64,000 nucleotides of DNA from Streptomyces sp. A1136 (GCF_004795055.1 NZ_SSBJ01000016.1:1-64000); one strand, 5' to 3'. Positions 45,978 to 54,629 are shown, counted from the stretch's first letter. Notes: generated from the letters alone by a model not told the origin. A program made the numbers and translations.

Positions 45978-47533
45978 ACACCCTCGCGCGGCTGGAGGCG
46001 ATCCGCTCAGGCCGGGCGGAGGCCCTGGCGACCGTACGGCACCGGCACCTGAGCGAGCGCCCGCTGGTCCTCGTGCCGCTGACGACCTCCGGCGAGGCCG
46101 GCGCGCCGCTCGGCGCGCTGGTCGGCACCGAACGGGACGACCCCCGCCTGCTGGTCATACCGCAGCCGCGCGACCGGGACCTGCGCTGGGAGTTCCTGGC
46201 GGAGCTGGCTCGGCAGGTGATGCCGTACATCGACGGGTACGCGGACGTCGTCGAGCCGGCCGAGCGCACCGAGACCGACCCGGAGACGGGCAAGAGGGTC
46301 AAGGTGGAGACGGAACTGTGCGTGGACGCGCCGCAGATGATCGTGCCGAGCCGGGCCGGGGTGGAGTACGTCCGACTGCTCGGGCGGTCCATGCGGTTCC
46401 GGCGCACCGCCGAGGAAGACCCCGAGAACCCCTATCCGGCGCCGGCGCAGGTGCCGCTGCTGGGTCGTTGGTTCACGCATCTCGGCGAACGCTCCCGGGT
46501 GCCCGGCTCCTCCCTGCTGTTGTCGGCGACCGAGCTGCTGTCCCGGCACTGGGCGACCGGACAGAGCAGCGTCGAGGACCAGCACCTGGGGGCCCTGCTG
46601 GCCTGGATCGCCCCGCCCGAGGGGGAGACCGGCGCGCAGGCCGCCCTGCGGGCCGAACTGGCCCGCGACGGGGAGGGGCAGTTGCTGGTCCCGCCGGCCG
46701 GCCCGGCCACCGACCCCGACTTCGACAACAAGTTGCTGGCCCCGGTGATGGCCCGGTACGACGCGGCGCGCGCCTGCGGCGACCCGCGCGCCGTCGAACG
46801 GGCCGAGCGGGCCGTGCGCGACTTGGTCGGCGGACAGTTGCGCCCCACCTGGGACGCGGTGTGGCGCTCCCTGGACCTGCTGCGCGCCCTCCCGGCCGGG
46901 GAGCGGACCGGGGAACGCTGGACCCGCGACCGCTGGTCGTACACCGGCCACCGCGACCGCGTACGGGCGGGCGAGCCGCCGCAGCCGCGCCGTGACGACG
47001 CGGTGACGGCGGCGCAGAAGCTGGCCACACGGGAGACGGAGCAGGTGCGGCTCGACGCCCAGGAGGCGCTTGACGACCCGCTGGTGATGGCGGGACGACG
47101 GCTCGCGGGCGAGGCGTTCGCCGGCGAGGTGACCGAAGTGGTCATGGAGTGGACGGAGTCGGCGCGGCCGCGCCCGAGACCGCTGGTCACCCTGGTCACC
47201 GAGGACCGTCCGCAACTGGCCGACGGGGCGGGCGGGAAGGTGTTCCGTTCGCTGGACGGCCGTCCGCAGGCCGCCGAGTTCGTACGCTTCGACGAGGCCG
47301 GGGGGATCGTGCTGCGACTGCTCGACAAGATGGGCTCGGGCCGGGAACCGGCGCCGGGCACGGTGCCGGAGAAGGGCGACCGGCTCTGCTGGACGCTGTT
47401 CGAGCACGACGCGCGCGGCGGCCCGAAACTGCCGGACCCGGAGCGGACCCCGTGGACCCACGGCGGCCCGCCCGGATCGGCGACCGCCGCGCTGCCCCTC
47501 CCCGACCCCGTCACCGACGGAGACATCCTTTGA
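45965..47533 (+). CDS. Uncharacterised 522-aa protein between nuclease and helicase
   Basis: I do not recognise this protein. It is soluble, has no signal or membrane segment, and carries no obvious enzyme motif. The N-terminal ~200 residues are mixed alpha/beta (RPLVLVPLTTSGEAGAPLGA; RDLRWEFLAELARQVMPYID). The middle is helical (SLLLSATELLSRHWATGQSS). The C-terminal ~120 residues are beta-rich (GGIVLRLLDKMGSG; GDRLCWTLFEHDARGG), which could be an OB-like or beta-barrel domain such as helicases carry. The ATG at 45965 has ggaggg upstream and overlaps the nuclease gene; its stop overlaps the helicase start. Strict coupling implies a shared complex. Confidence 0.75.
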   Translation: MPLLNTLARLEAIRSGRAEALATVRHRHLSERPLVLVPLTTSGEAGAPLGALVGTERDDPRLLVIPQPRDRDLRWEFLAELARQVMPYIDGYADVVEPAERTETDPETGKRVKVETELCVDAPQMIVPSRAGVEYVRLLGRSMRFRRTAEEDPENPYPAPAQVPLLGRWFTHLGERSRVPGSSLLLSATELLSRHWATGQSSVEDQHLGALLAWIAPPEGETGAQAALRAELARDGEGQLLVPPAGPATDPDFDNKLLAPVMARYDAARACGDPRAVERAERAVRDLVGGQLRPTWDAVWRSLDLLRALPAGERTGERWTRDRWSYTGHRDRVRAGEPPQPRRDDAVTAAQKLATRETEQVRLDAQEALDDPLVMAGRRLAGEAFAGEVTEVVMEWTESARPRPRPLVTLVTEDRPQLADGAGGKVFRSLDGRPQAAEFVRFDEAGGIVLRLLDKMGSGREPAPGTVPEKGDRLCWTLFEHDARGGPKLPDPERTPWTHGGPPGSATAALPLPDPVTDGDIL

Positions 47534-48861
47534 CCGCCTTCGACCCGGGGGCGGAGGCCGCCCGGGCGACCGCCGCCATCCTGCACGACACCCTGCACGG
47601 CACCGAGCGCGGTGTCGTCGTGGACTCGCCGCCCGGGGCCGGGAAGTCCACGCTGGTGGTGCGGGCGGCCCGGGAACTGGCCGCCGCCGGGCGCCGGCTG
47701 ATGGTGGTGGCGCAGACCAACGCCCAAGTGGACGACCTGGTGTTGCGGCTCCACGACAAGGACCCGGAGCTGAAGGTCGGCCGGCTGCACAGCAGCGAGG
47801 GCGACGCCTACGACCCGGCGCTGCGCGCCCTGCCCTCGGTCACCCTCTCGGCCAAGCCCGGGGACCTGGCGGAGTTGCCGATCACCGTCTCCACGGCGGC
47901 GAAGTGGGCGTACGTGCAGGACGCCGAGCCGTGGGAGCACGCCATCGTGGACGAGGCGTACCAGATGCGCTCGGACGCGTTGCTGGCCGTGGCCGGATTG
48001 TTCGAGCGGGCGCTGTTCGTGGGCGACCCCGGGCAGTTGGACCCGTTCAGCGTGGTCGGCGCGGAGCAGTGGGCGGGGCTGTCCTACGACCCTTCGGCGT
48101 CGGCGGTGTCGACCCTGCTGGCGCACAACCCGCAGCTGCCGCAGCACCGGCTGCCGGTGTCGTGGCGGCTCCCGGCGTCCGCGGCGCCGCTGGTCTCGCG
48201 CGCCTTCTACCCGTACAGCCGGTTCCGCAGCGGTACCGGCCCGGGAGAGCGCCGACTGTCGTACGGGGTCGCCTCCGACGGGTCGGGCCCGGACCGGGTG
48301 CTGGACGAGGCCGCCGCGTCGGGGTGGGGCCTGCTGGAGCTGCCCGCGCGGCACACCCCGCGCACCGATCCGGAGGCGGTCGCGGCGGTGGCGCTGGTGG
48401 TCCGCCGGGCGTTGGACCGCGGGGCGGTGACGCAGGACGAGCACCCCGGCGGCCCGACCCCGCTGACGCCGGACCGCATCGCGGTGGGCACCGCCCACCG
48501 CGACCAGGCGGCGGCCGTCCGCGCGGCGCTGGCCGGCCTCGGCGTGCCGGGCGTCACCGTGGACACCGCGAACCGTCTCCAGGGCCGCGAGTACGACCTC
48601 ACGGTGGTCCTCCATCCCCTCTCGGGCCGCCCCGACGCCACGGCCTTCCACCTGGAGACGGGCCGCCTGTGCGTGCTGGCCTCCCGCCACCGGCACGCCT
48701 GCGTGATCGTGGCCCGCGCGGGCGTCGCGTCCCTCCTGGACGACCATCCGTCGACGGAACCGGTCCAACTGGGCGTGACGGTCAAGTTCCCGGACGGTTG
48801 GGAGGCGATGATGTCGACCTGGGACTTCTGGTCCGACCACCGCATCCCCTGGCGGCCCTGA
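47530..48861 (+). CDS. Superfamily 1 (Upf1/Dna2-like) helicase ATPase
   Basis: A 443-aa SF1 helicase. Walker A is VVVDSPPGAGKSTLVV (residues 29-44), and motif Ia is MVVAQTNAQVDDLVLRL. Walker B is HAIVDEAYQM (D141, E142), motif III ALFVGDPGQLDP (D166), motif V VTVDTANRLQGREYDLTVV, and motif VI LCVLASRHRHACVIVAR with the arginine finger. It is compact, without the long insertions of UvrD/RecB. It starts at TTG 47530, whose last bases form the upstream gene's TGA. With the Fe-S nuclease it reconstitutes the domain set of Dna2. Confidence 0.82.
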   Translation: MTAFDPGAEAARATAAILHDTLHGTERGVVVDSPPGAGKSTLVVRAARELAAAGRRLMVVAQTNAQVDDLVLRLHDKDPELKVGRLHSSEGDAYDPALRALPSVTLSAKPGDLAELPITVSTAAKWAYVQDAEPWEHAIVDEAYQMRSDALLAVAGLFERALFVGDPGQLDPFSVVGAEQWAGLSYDPSASAVSTLLAHNPQLPQHRLPVSWRLPASAAPLVSRAFYPYSRFRSGTGPGERRLSYGVASDGSGPDRVLDEAAASGWGLLELPARHTPRTDPEAVAAVALVVRRALDRGAVTQDEHPGGPTPLTPDRIAVGTAHRDQAAAVRAALAGLGVPGVTVDTANRLQGREYDLTVVLHPLSGRPDATAFHLETGRLCVLASRHRHACVIVARAGVASLLDDHPSTEPVQLGVTVKFPDGWEAMMSTWDFWSDHRIPWRP

Positions 48862-49170
48862 ACGTCGGGTCCCGCACCCGGGGACGCCGCGGCCCGCGGC
48901 GTGAGAAGCGTGCTCGACCGCCGACCCACGGCCGTCGAGCGCGCACCCGGGGACCGGGAACCACGACGTGATCCGCTTGCTGCGGGCATCGAGGCCCCGG
49001 CCCCTCCGAGGATTGTCCGGGCGGGTGGACACGGCGGGCGTGACACGGCGGGCGGGTGTGACACAGGGGTCAGGTGTGACACAGGGGGCGGACGCGGCTT
49101 TCCTCGGGGGCGCGGCAGCGACCAGACTGGCGCCGACACAGCACACCCACGCCCCAGGGGAGTTCCACAC
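48862..49170. other. 309-bp gap with TGTGACACA repeats
   Basis: No coding sequence. The 15-mer GGTGTGACACAGGGG occurs at 49055-49069 and 49073-49087, exactly 18 bp apart, and a partial copy (GTGACAC) lies at 49040-49046. The core TGTGACACA is an inverted repeat. They lie about 85-130 bases before the FMN-reductase start and are candidate operator sites. The rest is GC-rich and unremarkable. Confidence 0.6.
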
Positions 49171-49728
49171 ATGACCGGCCTGCACGTCATCTCCGCCGCC
49201 ACCCGCCCCACCTCCTCGGGCCGCCCGCTCGCCGCCTGGGTCAGCGAACAGGCCCGCGCCCACGGCGGCTTCGACGTCACCCCCGTCGACCTCGCCGAGA
49301 TCGCCCTGCCCTTCCTCGACGAGCCGGAGTACGCCTCCAGCGGGGTCTACGCGAACCCGCACACCCTGGAGTGGAGCGCCCTGGTCGACTCCGCCGACGC
49401 GTTCGTCTTCGTCCTGCCGATGTACAACGGCGGCTTCACCGCGCCCTTCAAGAACGCCATCGACTTCCTCTACAAGGAGTGGAGCGGCAAGCCGGTCGCC
49501 CTGCTCAGCTACAGCGCGGGTCCCACGGGCGGCGCCCCGGCGGCCGAGATGCTGCTGCCGGTCCTGACCCGCATCGGCATGCTCCCCACCGAGCGACGCG
49601 TGGCCGTCCCCGGCATCAACGCCCTCATCGGGCCGGACGGCTTCCGGGCTCCCGAGGGCTTGGCCGACGAAGTGGCCGCCCAGCTGGACGAGGTCGCGGC
49701 CCTCGCGTCGCAGCGCGTCGCCGTCTAG
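49171..49728 (+). CDS. NAD(P)H-dependent FMN reductase/flavodoxin-fold oxidoreductase
   Basis: A 185-aa flavodoxin-like reductase. ISAATRPTSSGRPLAAWV forms the FMN phosphate loop; the FVLPMYNGGFTAPFKNAIDFLYKEW stretch, with the P-x-YN motif, stacks on FMN; and LLSYSAGPTGGAPAAEML is the third loop. It likely reduces quinones, azo compounds or free flavin. The ATG at 49171 has ggggag upstream. The TGTGACACA repeats suggest specific, possibly redox, control. Confidence 0.85.
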   Translation: MTGLHVISAATRPTSSGRPLAAWVSEQARAHGGFDVTPVDLAEIALPFLDEPEYASSGVYANPHTLEWSALVDSADAFVFVLPMYNGGFTAPFKNAIDFLYKEWSGKPVALLSYSAGPTGGAPAAEMLLPVLTRIGMLPTERRVAVPGINALIGPDGFRAPEGLADEVAAQLDEVAALASQRVAV

Positions 49729-49863
49729 ACCGCGCGTCGCCCGCGGCCGACGGCCGCCGCCGGCGGCTCCGGGGCGTGCGCGGGCGCGAGTGCGCCCTTG
49801 CGGGGCGTTGGACAATGGAGGGTGGCCCGGAAGCATTCCCGCGCAGCACACTGGAGGACAGGC

Positions 49864-50211
49864 ATGGCAGAGCCCGAGCGGACCGAGCGGAGGCTGCGGC
49901 CCGCACCGTTGCTCTTCGAGCCCTCGGAGGCGGCCTCGGACCCCGAGCACTTCTTCGACCTGGAGTCGATAGAGGACCCGCGGGAACTGCTGGCGCGCGC
50001 CACCGAGCTGACGCTGGCCTTCCGTGCGGCACAGGACCGGGCCGTCGAGTTCCAGGCGCTGGCGGCGGCGCAGCTGGCCGATCCGCGCCGGTTCGACCGG
50101 CTGCCCGCCTCCGAGATCGCGGAACAGGCGGAGTGGACCGAGGACTATGCCGTGAAGATGATCGAGTTCGGCGAGAGCCTGCTGCGCGGTGGCGGCCCGG
50201 ACGAGACGTAG
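49864..50211 (+). CDS. Small hypothetical protein, helical and acidic
   Basis: A 115-aa protein (MAEPERTERRLRPAPLLFEPSE...) with FFDLESIEDPRELLARATELTLAFRAAQDRAVEFQALAAAQL, likely a coiled-coil or helical bundle. No domain recognised. The ATG at 49864 is supported by ggagga seven bases upstream. It lies alone, 136 bases after the reductase gene. Confidence 0.6.
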   Translation: MAEPERTERRLRPAPLLFEPSEAASDPEHFFDLESIEDPRELLARATELTLAFRAAQDRAVEFQALAAAQLADPRRFDRLPASEIAEQAEWTEDYAVKMIEFGESLLRGGGPDET

Positions 50212-50387
50212 GACCGGGTGCCCGCGCCGCCGGCCGGTCGACGGTCGGGGCCCCGGCACGGGGCGGCGCACACCGGGGGCGGAGCCCGTGGCATATGCGG
50301 GGCGCACCATACTCCGCCTCCCCGCACTCTGTCCCGGAATCAGGTAACTCCGGGGAGTCGCCCCACTACCACCGGTAGACCTGGGGC

Positions 50388-50996
50388 ATGACGACCCTGA
50401 CCGGCTGCCCCGCTCCCGCCCTCGACGTCCGCTCCGCGCCCGCCACCCAGGTCACCCACGAGGGCGCCGCCTGGCTCGCCTCCGCGTGCAACGACCCGCG
50501 CAGCGCCCTCGCGGTCTGGGAGGAGCGGCCCTCCGCTCCGGCGGTGCTGCCGTGCGGAACCGCCTTCGACGTCGTCAACGTCCCGCTCGTGCTCGGCCGG
50601 CGGATGCTCGACCTGCTGTGGGCCGAGGGCCCCGGTTGCGGCCCCGCCGCCGTGCACCGGGGCAGGATGCTGCTCTTCACCGCGCCGGGCACGGCGCAGC
50701 GACTGCCCGCCCTGCTCGCCTGGGTGGGGGAACCCCCGACGAAGTCAGGGGAAGAGTGGGACCGGGACACGGCGGCCCCGATCTGTCACGGTCTCGGCGA
50801 CGCCGTCACCGTGCCGCCGCTCGTCGCGACGCCCGGGCCGTCCCGCTGGCTGGTGGCCCCGGGCTCCCGACGACCCTGGCTGCCCGGGCCCGACGCCCTG
50901 CTCTGGGCGTTCCTGCACGCCGCCCGCCTGCAGGTATCGATTTTTCGTTCCGCCGATCGGGATGCTAATGTCTACGACGTCAGCAGGCGCCGCTAG
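50388..50996 (+). CDS. Prim-pol N-terminal-like hypothetical protein overlapping tRNA-Lys
   Basis: A 202-aa protein. TLTGCPAPALDVRSAPATQVTHEGAAWLASACNDP, FDVVNVPLVLGRRMLDLLW and PGRRPW-type C-terminal elements (GPSRWLVAPGSRRPWLPGPDALLWAFLHAARL) recall a small Streptomyces family related to the bifunctional primase/polymerase N-terminal domain, but catalytic acids are not evident. Its final three codons and TAG stop lie inside the tRNA-Lys gene (10-bp overlap). ATG at 50388. Family assignment is tentative. Confidence 0.6.
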   Translation: MTTLTGCPAPALDVRSAPATQVTHEGAAWLASACNDPRSALAVWEERPSAPAVLPCGTAFDVVNVPLVLGRRMLDLLWAEGPGCGPAAVHRGRMLLFTAPGTAQRLPALLAWVGEPPTKSGEEWDRDTAAPICHGLGDAVTVPPLVATPGPSRWLVAPGSRRPWLPGPDALLWAFLHAARLQVSIFRSADRDANVYDVSRRR

Positions 50997-51060
50997 CTCA
51001 GTTGGTTAGAGCAGCTGACTCTTAATCAGCGGGTCCGGGGTTCGAGTCCCTGGCGGCGCA
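50987..51060 (+). tRNA. tRNA-Lys (anticodon CTT), copy 1
   Basis: A complete cloverleaf. The acceptor arm is GCGCCGC with GCGGCGC, D arm GCTCAGTTGGTTAGAGC, anticodon loop CTCTTAA (CTT), T arm with TTCGAGT, discriminator A. CCA is not encoded. The sequence is identical to the copy on the opposite strand at 59039-59112. A T-rich terminator follows. Confidence 0.96.
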
Positions 51061-51071
51061 CAGACGGGAAG

Positions 51072-51099
51072 AGGCCTCCACGCGAGTGGGGGCCTTTTT
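51072..51099 (+). terminator. Terminator after tRNA-Lys copy 1
   Basis: AGGCCTCCAC (51072-51081) pairs with GTGGGGGCCT (51086-51095), one G-T pair, tetraloop gcga, then a T run: a textbook intrinsic terminator, rare in such GC-rich DNA. Confidence 0.92.
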
Positions 51100-51159
51100 C
51101 GTGCGCCCATGCCGGCGCCGCCCCCGGCACCGCCGCGCCGGGACGCCACGTCGTGCCCA

Positions 51160-52395
51160 CTACGTCGTGATCTTGACGGTGTACGCGCCCGAGGGGGTGC
51201 GGTCCGCCACCTCGATCCGGATGCGCTCACCCGGCACCGTGAACGTCTCCCCCACCTCCAGCGGGGCGTCCGCCAGCGGCGGGTAGACCGAACGGTCCCA
51301 GCACGCCTCCGTGCGCGGGTGACCGTCCAGCACCTCGATCGGGCCGCCGCCCGAGGCCGGCTCGTTGCGGACGCGGTAGACCAGGACGCCCTCCGTACAG
51401 GTGTCCCCGTCGTTGCCGGCGGAGCCGCGGGCCTCGATGGCGATGGCGCTGCCCGGTCCGGTGCGGACCACCGCCAGCCGGGTCCCGCCGGAGCCGCCCC
51501 TCGGGACGCCTTCGGCGATCGGCTGGAGGGTGTGCAGGGAGGTCCCGGAGGGAACGCAGTCCACCTGGGAGGCGTCGAGCCAGCCCAGCTTCCACTTGTG
51601 CCAGGCGAACAGATCCGGGGCCATCCCGAACTGGCTGCCCATGACGTCCCAGTCCCCGACGTAGGTGTCCCAGTCGCCCTTGCCGTCCGTCGGCCGGTGG
51701 TAGAGGTCGGGCAGGTCGAAGACGTGTCCGGTCTCGTGCGCCAGGACGTTGCGGTCCGGCGGGTGCCGCTCGAAGACGGTCACGATCCGCCTCAGCTCGG
51801 TACCGTCGGCGACCAGGGGCCGATCGAAGTTGACGACCTTGGTGGCGTCCGAGTCCACTCCGGGCGCGTTGGGGTCGGCGACGAAGTACACGACGTCGTA
51901 CTTGCCGAAGTCCACCGTCGGGTCGGCGGCCGCGACCGCGTCGCGCAGGTAGCTCGCCCGGGCCTCCGGGGCCCAGTCGCGTTGCATCCCGTACGCCGTG
52001 GACGGCTTGGGCATCGCGATCCATCGCTTCTGCGGGTGCGGGACCAGGCGGAACCGCCCGTAGGAGGCGCGTTCGAAGAAGTCGCTGGTGGCGGGGAAGT
52101 AGTCGTGGGTCAGTTCGTCGGGGGTGACGGCGGCGCGGTGGTCGGGGAAGGAGAGGAAGACCATGACCGCGTTCAGGGTGCGGACCGGCCTCGGGTAGGC
52201 GCGGTTCCAGGTGTCCAGGCCGAGGGAGTGGTGCGCGGCCGTACGGGTCAGGGTGCAGGGGCCGGCGCCGGACGCGGCGGCGGTGGGGGTGGCGACGAGC
52301 GACATGGCGGCGACCGCCGCCATGGAGGTGAGGACCGCCGCGGCACTTCGGATGCCGGGATGGTCCACTCCCCCGGGTGTCTGATGGGGCGGCAC
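51160..52395 (-). CDS. Secreted M6-family metalloprotease
   Basis: A 411-aa secreted zinc protease of the immune-inhibitor-A/M6 type. The signal peptide is near residues 15-42 (AAAVLTSMAAVAAMSLVATPTAAA). The zinc site is VLAHETGHVFDLPDLYH (HExxH-type with HETGH), followed by the conserved WDVMGSQFGMAPDLFAWHKWKLGWL. The C-terminal ~100 residues are beta-rich. Start GTG 52395, with ggagg upstream. Probably helps degrade extracellular protein; family members in Bacillus cleave host peptides, which I do not infer here. Confidence 0.88.
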   Translation of the reverse strand: MPPHQTPGGVDHPGIRSAAAVLTSMAAVAAMSLVATPTAAASGAGPCTLTRTAAHHSLGLDTWNRAYPRPVRTLNAVMVFLSFPDHRAAVTPDELTHDYFPATSDFFERASYGRFRLVPHPQKRWIAMPKPSTAYGMQRDWAPEARASYLRDAVAAADPTVDFGKYDVVYFVADPNAPGVDSDATKVVNFDRPLVADGTELRRIVTVFERHPPDRNVLAHETGHVFDLPDLYHRPTDGKGDWDTYVGDWDVMGSQFGMAPDLFAWHKWKLGWLDASQVDCVPSGTSLHTLQPIAEGVPRGGSGGTRLAVVRTGPGSAIAIEARGSAGNDGDTCTEGVLVYRVRNEPASGGGPIEVLDGHPRTEACWDRSVYPPLADAPLEVGETFTVPGERIRIEVADRTPSGAYTVKITT

Positions 52396-52751
52396 ATCGA
52401 CCTCCGGTGATGGATTCGTACCCTTCCGTCCACCTTGAGGCGATTGTCTTACTTATGCCCTGTTCCGGTGCCCCACATGAGTGAGCACTCGGGCAAGTCG
52501 GTGACCCCCGGACTTCACGGACCTGTCTACGGACCGTCACGACCGATCACCCGAGAACAGCAGCGGACCCCGCATGCTCACAGCCGCGCAGAAACGATCG
52601 ACCGACAGAGGCCGACGGACCGTCATCACGGCGTCAGCCCGCCGAAGTACGTCCCTCCGACCGGCGACGCCGCTGGATAGGGCCGTCCGGCAGCCTCTAT
52701 GATCGGCACACTTTCCTGCACGGACACTCACGAGCACTGCGGGAGCCAACG
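52396..52751. other. 356-bp divergent gap between the M6 protease and cdgA
   Basis: No gene is supported here. It must carry promoters for both neighbours. GAGTGAGCACTC (inverted GAGTG/CACTC around AG) occurs near 52479-52490. In S. coelicolor the cdgA promoter is a known BldD target; several TCAC/GTGA half-sites exist here (for example near 52502 and 52536), but none reads as a convincing full BldD site by eye. Confidence 0.45.
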
Positions 52752-54629
52752 GTGAGCGGAACCTCAGAGGGAACCGGTTCGGCGGCCGACCGCATCCGAT
52801 CGGCCGTCACGGAGCGTCACCCAGCGGTGCCGGCCCTGCCGGGCATGTCGAGCGAGCCGGAGAATCCGTCGATGCCGACCTCGTCCTCCAGGCCCGCGCC
52901 GGGGGCACGCGACTTCCGGGCCGCCTTCGACGCGGCCCACCTCGCGATGGCCGTCGTCGACCGCGAGGGCTACGTCGTCGCCGCCAACCAGGCCTTGGCC
53001 GCGCTGCTGGGCTCCACCCCGCACGAACTCGTCGAGCAGGCCGCGGCCGAGCTGGTCGACCTGACCGCGGAGGCCCGAACCCGGCACGCGTACCAGGAGG
53101 TGCTCCGCGGTCGCCAGGCCCGGCTGCGCTGCACCCGTCGGCTCAAGCACCCCGACGGGCACTCGTTGTGGACGGAGGTGACGTTGGGGCCCGTGCCCGG
53201 AACCCGCGACGTCCTGTTGTCCGTTGCCGACATCAGTGACCGGCGCGACCTCCAGGCCCGTCTGCGCCACCTCCGGATGCACGACCCCGTGACCCGCCTG
53301 CCCAACCGGGCCCTGTTCTTCGAACGGCTCTCCGCCGCCCTGGAGGCCGCCTCGTACGAGGACGGCGGCACGGGCCGGATCGGCCTGTGCTACCTGGACC
53401 TCGACGGCTTCAAGGCGGTCAACGACACCCTCGGCCACCGCGTCGGCGACCGGCTGCTGACCGCCGTGGCGGCCCGGCTGACCCAGTGCGCCGACCAGGC
53501 CGGCTACGGGCGCACCAGCGGGCACCTCGTGGCACGGCTCGGCGGGGACGAGTTCGCCCTGCTGGTCGAGGACTCCACCGGGACGGAGCAGCTCGCGGAG
53601 CTGGCGCGCGGCGTCCTGGCCGCCGTGCAGGAGCCGTTCGACCTGGCCGGGCAGCGGCTGTCGGTGTCGGCGTCCATCGGTGTGGTGGAACGCGCCGCCG
53701 CCGGGACCTCGGCGACCGGGCTGATGCAGGCGGCGGACACGACCCTGTACTGGGCGAAGGCGGACGGCAAGGCCCGCTGGACGCTGTTCGACCCGGAGCG
53801 CAACGCGCACCGGATGACCCGGCAGGCGCTCTCCTCCACGCTGCGGCGGGCCGTCGAGCGGGGCGAGTTCGAGTTGGAGTACCAGCCGCTGGTGGACCTG
53901 GAGAGCGGCGCGGTGCGCGGGGTGGAGGCGCTGGTGCGCTGGAACCACCCGCAGTTCGGGACGTTGACGCCGAATCGGTTCATCGGAATTGCGGAAGAGG
54001 ACGGTTCGATCGTCCAGTTGGGTCGGTGGGTGCTGCGGACCGCCTGTCGGCAGGCGCGGCGCTGGCAGATCGAGCAGCCGAGCGACGCGCCGGTGTTCGT
54101 GTCGGTGAACGTGGCGGTGCGGCAGGTGTGGGACTCGGACCTGGTGGGGGATGTCGCGGAGATCCTCGCGGAGACGGGGCTGGCGCCGCAGTTGCTCCAG
54201 CTGGAGCTGACGGAGTCGGCGGTGATGGGCTCGGCGGGCCGGCCGTTGCAGGCGCTCCAGGCGCTGAGCGACATGGGCGTACGGATCGCCATCGACGACT
54301 TCGGCACCGGGTACTCGAACCTGGCCTACCTCAGCAGGCTGCCGGTGTCGGTGCTCAAGCTGGACGGCTCCTTCGTGCGCGGCTTCCGCTACGAGGAGGG
54401 CGCCCACCCGAACCCGGCCGACGAGACCATCGTGGAGGCCCTGGTCCAGCTGGCGCACCGGCTGGGCCTGACGGTGACGGCGGAGTGCGTGGAGACGGCA
54501 GGGCAGGCGGCCCGTCTGCGCCGCGTGGGCTGCGACACGGGCCAAGGCTGGCTCTACTCCCGCGCGGTGGCCCCCGAGCGCATCGCGGAGATGATCGGCA
54601 CCCGCCCGGAGACCGGGGACCTCCGCTAG
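52752..54629 (+). CDS. cdgA: PAS-GGDEF-EAL c-di-GMP enzyme (CdgA-like)
   Basis: A 625-aa cytoplasmic protein. A PAS domain covers about residues 50-170 (AHLAMAVVDREGYVVAANQALAALLG). The GGDEF domain has VTRLPNRALFFERL and intact RLGGDEFALLVE, with no RxxD inhibitory site just upstream. The EAL domain has intact VEALVRWNHP, LELTESAVM, IDDFGTGYSNLAYLSRLPV and KLDGSF; the usual AEGVET is AECVET. Both diguanylate cyclase and phosphodiesterase activity are therefore possible. In S. coelicolor the equivalent cdgA is controlled by BldD and affects development. GTG start at 52752. Confidence 0.85.
   Translation: MSGTSEGTGSAADRIRSAVTERHPAVPALPGMSSEPENPSMPTSSSRPAPGARDFRAAFDAAHLAMAVVDREGYVVAANQALAALLGSTPHELVEQAAAELVDLTAEARTRHAYQEVLRGRQARLRCTRRLKHPDGHSLWTEVTLGPVPGTRDVLLSVADISDRRDLQARLRHLRMHDPVTRLPNRALFFERLSAALEAASYEDGGTGRIGLCYLDLDGFKAVNDTLGHRVGDRLLTAVAARLTQCADQAGYGRTSGHLVARLGGDEFALLVEDSTGTEQLAELARGVLAAVQEPFDLAGQRLSVSASIGVVERAAAGTSATGLMQAADTTLYWAKADGKARWTLFDPERNAHRMTRQALSSTLRRAVERGEFELEYQPLVDLESGAVRGVEALVRWNHPQFGTLTPNRFIGIAEEDGSIVQLGRWVLRTACRQARRWQIEQPSDAPVFVSVNVAVRQVWDSDLVGDVAEILAETGLAPQLLQLELTESAVMGSAGRPLQALQALSDMGVRIAIDDFGTGYSNLAYLSRLPVSVLKLDGSFVRGFRYEEGAHPNPADETIVEALVQLAHRLGLTVTAECVETAGQAARLRRVGCDTGQGWLYSRAVAPERIAEMIGTRPETGDLR

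Noticed and set aside
46432..50310. A 1292-codon open frame on the minus strand
   Set aside because: It is the antisense shadow of four plus-strand genes with clear motifs. Its translation is Arg/Gly/Pro-rich without any domain; GC-rich DNA often lacks stops in this frame.
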